Positions 56,131 through 64,000 of a stretch of 64,000 nt of DNA are shown here, piece after piece. The position numbers and the translations under genes were made by a program. The DNA is taken from positions 372,001 through 436,000 of the forward strand of contig JAIVFI010000010.1 of NCBI GenBank assembly GCA_025558095.1, given 5' to 3'. The notes below the pieces were generated by a model, which was not told where the DNA came from, searched no databases, and saw only the letters and a program-made list of their open reading frames with translations. Origin of the DNA: Hyaloraphidium curvatum. Lineage: Eukaryota; Monoblepharomycota; Hyaloraphidiomycetes; Hyaloraphidiales; Hyaloraphidiaceae. Position 1 is the stretch's first letter. Every line of letters starts with the position of its first letter.

Positions 56131-56675
56131 GGCGCCCACGCTCAGAGCCGCGGTATCCGGAAGTCGAGCATCTGCTGGTGGAGAGGGCGGTCCGGCCGTG
56201 GCGACGGTTCACTGCCGCAATCAGGGTGGCGGAGATTCGATCACTCCGTCTCCCAACCCTGACCCTGACCTGCAAGGCTCCGCGTCCAGATCCCCATGTG
56301 AAGTGCAAGAATAGACAAGAGGAGAACGCTGGCTGACGAAATCGGCCGCGATCTGGGTGCGCTTCCTCGGTGGCACCTACGGAAGCGTTTGCACTTCTCC
56401 CTGCACGTTGCTTGCAGTGGCGGGCAAGCGATAAGGGCCCGGAGGGCGAGACATTGGAAATGGATGTCTCGAGGATTGCCAGGCTGGAGCAGAACGGGGC
56501 CAATCAATGCCGATCTAGGTGATCTCGCGTGCGCCTTGAGATGGCCCCGTGACTGGCGCCCCACAACCAACCACGAATCAAACCGGCAACGGGGCCCGAC
56601 AGCGCCTCGCCGGCACCGGATCCTTCATCTTTTGGACCTGTTTATTGCGACTAGCCGGCCTGGCTGGCCCCCGCC
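56131..56675. promoter_or_regulatory. Divergent intergenic region
   Basis: 545 bp between the start codons of the GTPBP-type gene and the KEN-box orphan. It holds both promoters. No RNA gene, repeat or further CDS could be supported. Confidence 0.45.
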
Positions 56676-57938
56676 ATGTCGCGGCGCGTGTCAGTGTACG
56701 GCCGCAAGGGCGCTGCGCGGGCCGAGCGGCACTACCACGAGGCGCGCGAGTGGACGGCGTTTGCCGCCGAGGCGGGGCCGGATGCCGAGGCGGGCGGCGG
56801 CGAGGGCGGCGAGGGCGGTGCCGGCGCGCTGCTCGCCCCGCCCGGGGACGCCGGGCCCCTGCGCCCGCGCTCGCGCTCGGCGCCGCGCGCCCGCTCGCCG
56901 CCCGCCCGCGGCCGCCCGCGCGTGTCGGACCCCGAGCCAATCAACGCAAAGCGCGCGGGCAAACCGCGCGGCAGGTCGGCGCGGGGGAGGCGGCCGGCGC
57001 TGGACTTTGGCTCGGACGGCGGGCAACACACGGAGCCCGAGGAGGTCGTCCTGGACGCCGCGGATGACGGTGCGCCGGACGACGGCGGCCCAGATGGGGA
57101 CAAGGAGAACGACATTGTGTTGGAGCTCGACATCCCGGCCGCGCAGGCACCGCCCAAAGACATCTTCGATGTGCCGCTCTCGTCCCCCGAAGACGCAGAG
57201 CCCGTCGACTCGTCGGCCTCGGCGCCCGCCCCCGCCCCCGCCTCCGCCAAAGCCGCCGCAAAGCCTCTGCGCGCCCTCGGCGCGCTGCGCCCCTCGCTTG
57301 GCCGGCAGCCCGCGGACCGCAAGCCGGCCCCGAATCCGGCGCCCAAGAACGCGCCCAAGCAGGCACCCAAGCCCTCCACAAAGGCACCACCCAAGCAGGC
57401 CGCCAAGCCCGCCGCCGCGCGCCGCATCCCGCTGCAGTTCGTCCCCAACCCGGCCTCCCGCGTCGGCCCCGCTCCCGACCCGCCATCCTCGGACTCGTCC
57501 GCCTTCCCCGACGGCAACTCGGACAAGGAGAACGTCGCACCCACGGGGCGCTTCCTCCCCTCGCAGTTTCCCCCGCTGGACTCCTCCTCCCTTTCCGAAT
57601 CCTCCTTCGGCTTCGACCCCGCCGAGGTCATCCGCGGGTCAAACGCCCACGAGTATGCGTCACCGCGCTCGCGCTCCCCGTCCCCCTCGGCGCTAGCGAT
57701 CCCCGGCGCCCAGGCGGCGGCGGACGACGACGACGTCGGCGACCTCGACTCGCCGACGGTGCTGGTGAGCCCACCCCGGGGCGCGTGGAAGAAGCTCACG
57801 CCCGGCCCCGGGCCGACGAGGGAGGCGGCGGAGGTGGACTTTGAGATGAGCGGGAGGCCGCAGGGCGGGACGCAGAGCCCGAGCCAGGGGAGGGTGGGGA
57901 GGGGTTGGATGAGCCCGGGGCTGAGCCCGGTGTCGTGA
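56676..57938 (+). CDS. Disordered Pro/Ala-rich protein with two KEN boxes
   Basis: Not recognised. 420 aa, no intron seen, almost entirely low-complexity: Ala/Gly and Pro/Lys-rich repeats (PAPNPAPKNAPKQAPK) and Ser-Pro motifs. Two KEN boxes (DKEND, 57102-57110; DKENV, 57525-57533) and an RxxL D-box-like RRPALDFGSD (~56987-57018) are present. Together with many S/T-P sites they suggest an APC/C substrate under CDK control, for example a securin- or sororin-like regulator (inference only). ATG 56676 has a GCC ATG context. High GC makes chance open frames likely, but the KEN sites, acidic patches and 1.26-kb length favour a real gene. Confidence 0.6.
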   Translation: MSRRVSVYGRKGAARAERHYHEAREWTAFAAEAGPDAEAGGGEGGEGGAGALLAPPGDAGPLRPRSRSAPRARSPPARGRPRVSDPEPINAKRAGKPRGRSARGRRPALDFGSDGGQHTEPEEVVLDAADDGAPDDGGPDGDKENDIVLELDIPAAQAPPKDIFDVPLSSPEDAEPVDSSASAPAPAPASAKAAAKPLRALGALRPSLGRQPADRKPAPNPAPKNAPKQAPKPSTKAPPKQAAKPAAARRIPLQFVPNPASRVGPAPDPPSSDSSAFPDGNSDKENVAPTGRFLPSQFPPLDSSSLSESSFGFDPAEVIRGSNAHEYASPRSRSPSPSALAIPGAQAAADDDDVGDLDSPTVLVSPPRGAWKKLTPGPGPTREAAEVDFEMSGRPQGGTQSPSQGRVGRGWMSPGLSPVS

Positions 57939-58368
57939 TCGGCGTGAACGAACTTCTTGGACGTGTGCGGGATGCTTGTATCCGTATCTTCTTTTCTTGT
58001 CTGCAGTATAGCTGCTACTACCTTGCACGAGCGCACCTTGTCCACGCATTAGTTAGCTAGGCGGCGCCACCATCGCCTCGTCCGGCGCCGGGACCACCGT
58101 TTTCGTCCGTCGCATGGATAGAACGACGAAATCCTCGGCAAGTTCCGCAACGTTCCCGATGCGCACGGCCGCCTCAGCGGCGTCCACGGCGCCTGCGTCG
58201 GGCGTAGTGTCGGACACGCGCTGCGCATACCGCAAGGCAGCCTCGTAGGTGTAAACAGCGCAACGCGATCGAGTGACGTGCCGCCGATCGCAGGCCGTTG
58301 CAGCAGCTCATCACCAGTTCGCGCTATGGGTGAATGAATTGATTTGAGGCACCGAATCGGTACGTGTG
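57939..58368. other. Convergent gap with a short ATG-less minus-strand frame
   Basis: 430 bp between the stop codons of the KEN-box orphan and the DFR-like gene. A minus-strand frame (about 58260-58053) reads YTYEAALRYAQRV...AAEAAVRIGNVAELAEDF, which looks protein-like. It has no ATG, and no splice model gave a consistent upstream exon, so it is not called as a gene. Confidence 0.4.
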
Positions 58369-59623
58369 CTAGAGCGAAATGCCCGCGAGCCCCTCTTCCG
58401 GCCGGAACAGGATCTCCTTGGCCATCTCCTTGGCCTTGGCGGTGGTCTCCTCACTTGCCGGGTTCACCAGGCCGTTGGCGATCAGGGACCACTAATGTGA
58501 TAGGGTCAGTACGATTCCGAGCCCAAAGCGGAGCAGCTCACCGTCATCTCCTCGATCGACTGCTTCCATTCAATCGCAGGGCGTCCAATCAAGGCGCGGA
58601 ACTTGGAGCCGTCGTGCTTGTTTATCCGCCCCAGGTTCTTCGAAACCTCGCCGATGGTCTTGTCGAAGAGCCCGATGAAGCGGAGGAGGAAGCCAGGCAT
58701 CGACCAGGTGGGAACCCAGTAGCCGAGGGGCGCGAAGATGGTCGAGAGCCCGGCACACATCTCGCGCAGGCTGAACGTGAACGTGATGCCCTGATACCTC
58801 TGCCCCACGGAGTCGGGGTACAGCATGGCCTTAATGTGGGCCAAAGCCACGTCGCGCACGTCCACCCCCGAGAACCAAAGGTCCGGCACGGCGGGCAGCG
58901 TCTTGTGCAGCACGCGCTGGATGAGCTCCGCCGAGGTGCACTGCGCCGTCGAGAGCATGGGGCCCAGGACGAAGCCGGGGTTGACGACGGCCAGCTCGAA
59001 GGACTCGTTGGGGGAGAGGCCCTTGTGGAAATCCCAAGCGGCGCGCTCGGCGAGCGTCTTGGACTTGGTGTAGGCAGGCAGGGGATCGGCCGGATTGTCG
59101 ACTGGAAAACCCGTGGTCAGCGACAGATGCCGGTTTCTACCGCGATAGCCATACCTTTGGACCAGTCGTCGTCTTTCCACGTCCTGCCCTCGCCTTCTTG
59201 CCCCCATCCATTCGCGATCGCGGCGACGGAAGAAGTGACGACAACACGCTTCGTCTTGTCTCCTCCCTTCCCGTTGCGGCGCGCAACGGCCTTGAGCACG
59301 CCCAGCGTGCCGTCCACCGCGGGCTTGATCAGCACATTCTCGTCCTCCGGTTGCGACGACGGGAACGGGGATGCCACGTGCAAGACGTAGGTCGTTCCGT
59401 CGACGACCTTGTCCCACGTCTCATCGGGGCCGAGAAGGTCGGCCTCCACGAGTTCCAGCCCCTCGGACGCGCCGGGAAGTTCCTTGAGGAACTGGACCTT
59501 TGGCGAGGTCGTGGAGCGCACGGTGCCACGGACGCGGGCACCCGCGAGCAAAAGCAGACGAACGCAGTGCGCCGCGATGTAACCCGTGGCACCGGTAACG
59601 GCTACGAGCGGTTTCTTCTCCAT
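58369..59623 (-). CDS. NAD(P)-dependent epimerase/dihydroflavonol-reductase-like oxidoreductase
   Basis: Extended SDR of the DFR/methylglyoxal reductase (Gre2-like) group. Exons (minus): 59623-59155, 59101-58542, 58491-58369; 383 aa. Rossmann VAVTGATGYIAAHCVRLLLL, VEADLLGP, YVLHVASPF, RVVVTSSVAAI and the catalytic YTKSKTLAERAAWDF, then VVNPGFVLGPML and DVRDVALAHIKAML. These Gre2 relatives reduce aldehydes or ketones; the true substrate is unknown. It shares a 110-bp divergent promoter region (59624-59733) with the HSDL2-like gene. Confidence 0.88.
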
Positions 59624-59733
59624 TGTGAGTCGTTGGGTCGGCGGGGGATCCGATCGCGGCGGAGCGTTCTTTACCCGACGATCGTCTCCACTCTCCCCAT
59701 CGTCTCTCCGTCCATCGTGCCTCTCTCTCCACC

Positions 59734-61093
59734 ATGAGCCTCCGCGACAAAGTCGTCTTCCTGTACGCCACGATCCGATGCGCCCCGAGGGCACGTCGCT
59801 GAATGCCTTCCACGGCAGTTCCGGAGGCTCCCGCGGCATCGGCCTCGCGTCTGCCATCAGACTTGCCAAGGAGGGAGCAAAGATTGTGATCACGGGAAAG
59901 ACCACGGACACGAACCCCAAGCTCCCCGGAACTATCTATTCGGCCGCCGGTGGGGCACGTTCGGCGGGCAACGTTGGCCGCAGGCTGACCCTGTGCGGGT
60001 AGAGGACTGCAAGGCTGCTGGCGCGCCTGATGCCATTGGCATCCCGTGCGACATTCGCGATGAGAAGCAGGTGATCGAGGCGGTGAACAAAGCGGTGCAG
60101 CACTTCGGAGGCATCGACATCCGTGGGTTCGTGTTCTCCCGTCGCCCATCCCTTCCTGACATCTTCCCGTTTCTGAATTCTGACTGGGACGTCTCTACAA
60201 GTCATCAACAACGCTTCTGCCATTTCGATCACTCCTACTGAGAAGCTGGGCACCAAGGTACCGCCGATCTTGTCGATCGCAACCTCCGTTACCTCACCTT
60301 CGCCGTTCCCTCTCCGTTCTCTCAAAACGAGATGTTCGATCTGATGAACTCTATCAATCTGCGCGGGACGTGGCTCGTAACGAAATACTGCATCCCCCAC
60401 CTGAAGGAATCCGCTAGGTGGGACATGACCCGAACGAAGTACTGCGTCCCCCATCTGAAGAAACCGAACAACTAGGAAGGGAAGGAATCCGCACATCGTC
60501 AACATGTCCCCCCCAGTTATCCTTGAGCCCGACGCTATTGGCAGGGGCACGGCCTACGGTGGGATCTCTGGATTCTGCATACGTAGGACGCTGCAGCTAA
60601 CCAGCACCTCAGCCTTGGCGAAATATGGAATGTCGCTTCAAGTCCTCGGACATTCTGCCGAGCTTCGCGAAGCCGGCGTTGCGGCCAATGGCCTGTGGCC
60701 CTGGAAGGGCGTGTTCACCGCTGGTGCGTCCTAACTCGGTACAATCTCGACATGCCATTGATTCGGAACTCGTTGACAGCAATCCGCAACGTGCTCGCTG
60801 GCGACTCCGCTGCCCCGTACTGCTTCCGGCCCGACATTCAAGCGGACGCCCTGTTTGTCATCGTGTCGCAGGATTCAAAGGCGTACACCGGCAATCTCAC
60901 GATCGACGCGATGGTTCTTGAATCGCAAGGCATCAAGGACATGACGGTTTACAAAGTCGATCCGACCAAGAAGGACTCGGAGATGATGGGGATGGCTTAC
61001 CTGCCGGCCGGCTACACTTTCACGCTCCCTCCCAAGAAGGTCCTTTCCGCGCCGTCGTACGACCTCCTCGCACTTTCTAGGAGCAAGCTTTGA
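59734..61093 (+). CDS. HSDL2: HSDL2-like short-chain dehydrogenase with C-terminal SKL (peroxisomal)
   Basis: Peroxisomal SDR related to hydroxysteroid dehydrogenase-like 2. Exons: 59734-59762, 59819-59949, 60003-60122, 60202-60257, 60332-60417, 60485-60558, 60613-60723, 60780-61093; 306 aa. Features: VVFLSGGSRGIGLASAIRLA; the HSDL2-typical GKTTDTNPKLPGTIYSAA; FGGIDILINNASAI; NMSPPVILEP with catalytic Ser; TAYALAKYGMSLQVLG with Tyr and Lys; FTGNF-like YTGNLTIDAM. It ends SRSKL, a canonical PTS1. The SCP2 domain of animal HSDL2 is absent. Intron 60418-60484 resembles a decayed copy of the preceding exon. Intron 60559-60612 is 54 nt and stop-free. Confidence 0.87.
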
Positions 61094-61183
61094 ATAGCAA
61101 ACGATGTACATACAAGCTCAACCATGTAAGCTAAGAAGAGCGGCCGGAGACACTCCATTCCCCACGTGCCCGCTCGTGTTCAT

Positions 61184-62348
61184 TCAATCTCTCCACGTAA
61201 CCTCCACCTCGTCCGTGCGGAAACGCTGGGTGCACGTCGTGTCCTCGAACTTTGTCGGCCCGCTGCTCTTGAACTCCAGCACGCCGGCCTGGGCGATCAT
61301 GAGCCCGTTGTCGATGCAGAACCGGTCGTCCGTGGCGTAGAGCACGCCGTCCCGCTGCTTCACCATCGCCTCCATCATCTCTTGCAATCTGATGTTGCAG
61401 CCGACGCCTCCGACGATCATGACCTCGGACGAGCCGACGTGGGCCATCGCCCGCTCCGTGATCTCCACCAGCATCGCGAACGCCGTCTCCTGCAGGCTGA
61501 AGCACAGGTCCTCCGCGGTAACGCGCCCTTTCGGAAGCTGCTCCGCCGCCACGGTCTCGATGGCGGTCAGGATCCCCGAGAAGGACACGTCCATGCCCTT
61601 GACGGTATAGGGCAGCTCGACAAACTTCTTCCCCTTCTTCGCCATCTGCTCGATGTTGTAGCCAGGCGCCGGGTCGTTGGAAATGTTCAAGATCCGCGCG
61701 AAACGGTCGAGCATGTTGCCGACCGCGATGTCGATCGTCTCGCCAAAGATGCGATAGCGGCGCGCCGAGTAGGCAATGACCTGGGTGTTGCCCCCAGAGA
61801 CGTAGAGGACCACCGGGTTGTTTGCCGCCGTGATCATCCGGCCCATTTCGATGTCTGGACGAGCGTGGCGGGTAAGTTTGCGCGAAGTTGGCCGGGACCG
61901 CCAAGAGACCAACGTGCAATGCAGTGGTTCACGCCCACGATGGGCTTCTTCCAGAGCATCGACAAGGTTCGAGCAACAACAGCGACGGAAATCAGAGGCG
62001 CGGCCATGCCGGGGCCTGAGATTCGGAGAACCGTGAGCCCTCCATCGCGACAACTTCTAGCAAGCTGTGGGCACCTTTCGTGTAGCAGATCACGTCCACA
62101 TCGATGGAACTGATCCCGGCCTCCTTCAATGCTTCCTGCGTCACGGCAAGGATGACGCTCCGGTGGTGCGCGGCCGTCTCGCGCGGCAGGAAGCCCTGCC
62201 CGGGCGGGGTGATGTAGGTCCGCCGCACGTTGGCTAGGGCGTGCGAGGTGCCGTCCGGGTCGTGTCGCAGGATGCCGACGCCAATTTTGTTGGCGGAGCC
62301 CTCGAAACCGATGGCGATGAGGGACCCGGCGGGCTTGGTGTGGACCAT
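61184..62348 (-). CDS. KAE1: KAE1/OSGEP, catalytic KEOPS subunit for tRNA t6A
   Basis: ASKHA-fold enzyme that transfers threonylcarbamoyl to A37 of ANN-decoding tRNAs. Exons (minus): 62348-62075, 62015-61914, 61854-61184; 348 aa. Blocks: [68 protein letters not shown] with the metal-binding His pair, [47 protein letters not shown] and [13 protein letters not shown]. Intron 61913-61855 uses a GTTGGT donor; it restores the HCIAHIEMG motif. The start is 63 bp downstream of the ELP3 stop, same strand. Confidence 0.96.
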
Positions 62349-62411
62349 CACGGACGGGCGAGTCGTCCCGGTTTCTGAGAGTGATTCATTTGCGCGCGAC
62401 GCCACAAGGTG

Positions 62412-64000
62412 TTATTTGAGCATCTTGGACATGTACGGGCCATCGAGCTGCGAGAAAAGGGTCAGGAGAACATCCTCCACCATCTGCCGGGGTTGGAGCC
62501 CACCTCGTAGCCGAGCTTCCGGTAGTAATGCCGCGTACCGACGCCCGAGATCACCGAGATCTTGACGCTCCCGTGCTCCTCCTTCGCTATCCGCTCCGCC
62601 TCCTCCATGAGCAGCGTCCCGAAGCCCTGGTGCTGGAACTTGGTCGGATCCCGCGAGTGCACGGGCACCGCCGTCCCGTACACGTGGAGCTCGCGGACGA
62701 TCGAGGTCTGCCCCGCGTCCTTGAGCTCCGGGCGAAAGGTCGTCTCCGCGGAACACTTCCTCAGCCGCAGGAGGCCGATCAGAACGTCCTGCTCCGGGTC
62801 CTCGTAGGCCAAAAACGTCTCCCAGCCGCCGTTGGCGACGTAGTCCCTCCGCACCAGCTCCACCTCCTCCACGCGCACCTTGTTGTGCACCTCCTGGATC
62901 CCGACCTCGCGGGTCCGCACGTCGCGGCACTCTGTGCCCAGGTCCTTCATCCGCTGCAGCGCCAGCTCCCGCACGTTGCCGTGCTCCACGCCCGAGGTCA
63001 CGAGCGGCATCGGGATGTCGCGCTGGATCCGGTACACGCGCGTCCACGGCGGGATGAGGGCCAGGATCTTGGCCACGAGGTCCACGAGCACGTTGGGCGG
63101 GTAGTTTTTGTAGCGGCCTGTGCGCCAGAGCTCGTACAGCCCCGTCCCGCGGATCACGAGGGTCGGGTAGAGCTTCAGTCCGTCCGGCCGGAAGGCCGGG
63201 TTCTCGAACAGCTCCTTGAACTGCTCGATGTCGCGCTCGATGGGCACGTTGGGCAGGTTCGGCATCATGTGCGTCACCACCTTGTACCCGGCGTCCTTGC
63301 TCAGGGCAAAGGACTCGCACACGGCCTTGACCGTGTGCCCGCGGTTCGTGTCCCTCGCAACGTCCTCGTACACGCTCTGTACCCCGATCTCGAGCCGCGT
63401 GCACCCGTACCGCAGCATCTGGCCCAGGTGCTGCTTCATGCAGTAGTCCGGGCGGGTCTCGATGGTGATGCCGATGACCTTGCTCCGCCCCTGCTCCGAC
63501 ATGCGCACGGCCTCGTCCACGTCGGCGCTCTGGAACCCCGAGCACGCGTCGTGCAGCCGCGAGATGAACCAGTCGCGGTACTCCTGGTCCAGGCTCATGA
63601 AGGTGCCGCCCATGATGATGTACTCGACCTTGTCGACCGAGTGGCCCAGCGAGCGGAGCTGCTCCATGCGCGCGCGCGCCTGCTCGTACGGGTCGTACCG
63701 GGCGCGGATCGCGCGCATCGAGGTGGGCTCGTAGCCCGTGTACGACTGCGTCGAGTACTCAAAGTCCGAGTCGGGGCCGCCGGGGCTGTCTCGCGTTAGG
63801 CGGGCCCGCGGCGGGAAAAACAAGGCGCTCGGCGCTTACCAGTAGACGCAGATGTTGCCCGTCGTGGCGATGTGCGGACACCGGTGAGGCTTGCACATGA
63901 CGGCGACGACGGCGATCTAGACAGAGGTGGGCCAGCTGTCAGTCCGACTCCACACTCCGCGGTATGTCAACGCACCCCGCTTGCGGTCCGCACTGGCCTG
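62412..64000 (-). CDS. ELP3: ELP3, catalytic subunit of Elongator (5' end outside window)
   Basis: Radical-SAM/GNAT enzyme that starts cm5U-type modification of wobble uridine in tRNA. Exons (minus): >64000-63976, 63916-63840, 63785-62504, 62447-62412. [23 protein letters not shown] joins across 63975-63917, and [23 protein letters not shown] across 63839-63786, completing the 4Fe-4S Cys motif. [11 protein letters not shown] and [11 protein letters not shown] mark the SAM barrel. The GNAT domain has [16 protein letters not shown] and [12 protein letters not shown]. The last 12 codons ([11 protein letters not shown]) are a separate exon. The N-terminal ~80 residues lie beyond the right edge. 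Confidence 0.96.

Noticed and set aside
58053..58260. Protein-like minus-strand frame (AAEAAVRIGNVAELAEDF)
   Set aside because: No ATG, and no splice model giving a consistent upstream exon. Left as an unexplained frame.
62528..63799. 423-aa plus-strand open frame
   Set aside because: Antisense shadow of ELP3.

Overview
The window is nuclear DNA from a compact, GC-rich eukaryotic genome. Genes sit 30-550 bp apart, most are multi-exon, and nearly all introns are 44-97 bp with GT-AG ends. Intron-exon models were built by hand: translated exons were joined so that family motifs read through and total lengths were divisible by three. The organism is most likely a fungus. It has a GH18 chitinase with a CBM18 module, a fungal-type Zn2Cys6-like cluster, an FHA-Chk2 kinase, conventional kinesin and white-type ABC half-transporters. 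Genes that I believe are rare or absent in Dikarya (STK19, RNF121, HSDL2, a PDEase_I cyclic-nucleotide phosphodiesterase, GTPBP1/2) suggest an early-diverging, chytrid-like lineage. That placement is inference.

Layout, left to right. 1-2083: membrane-anchored chitinase, cut by the left edge. 2299-5514: ER Hsp170 chaperone ending in KDEL. 5626-6449 (-): ubiquitin-L40 with an unusually long intron. 6818-8051: RNF121-type membrane RING E3. 8297-11592: phosphodiesterase with large inserts. 11624-13804 (-): UTP18. 14003-17434 (-): REV1. 17670-19375: CaMKK-like kinase. 19531-22556 (-) and 22982-25550 (+): a divergent pair of ABCG half-transporters. 25890-31530 (-): a nine-exon orphan of about 1,725 residues with many cysteines and acidic repeats. 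31713-33886 (-): malate synthase (PTS1). 34337-36116 (-): mitochondrial citrate synthase. 36558-42203: FAB1/PIKfyve. 42369-45830: kinesin-1. 45973-47913: Chk2-like kinase. 47990-49258 (-): CobW/ZNG1 GTPase. 49328-49870 and 52650-53192: a duplicated block, each copy carrying a U4 snRNA gene, with an SDR and STK19 between them. 53311-53724: ArsC-like protein. 53846-56130 (-): GTPBP1/2-type GTPase. 56676-57938: disordered KEN-box orphan. 58369-59623 (-): DFR-like reductase. 59734-61093: HSDL2-like peroxisomal SDR. 61184-62348 (-): KAE1. 62412-64000 (-): ELP3, cut by the right edge.

Most of the window is housekeeping content with no operon-like logic. Some neighbours are functionally related: malate synthase next to citrate synthase (acetyl-CoA and glyoxylate metabolism) and KAE1 next to ELP3 (t6A and wobble-uridine tRNA modification). 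The least explained parts are the cysteine-rich orphan, the duplicated U4 block, the phosphodiesterase inserts with repeated RRxS sites, and an HSDL2 intron that looks derived from a tandem copy of its own exon.
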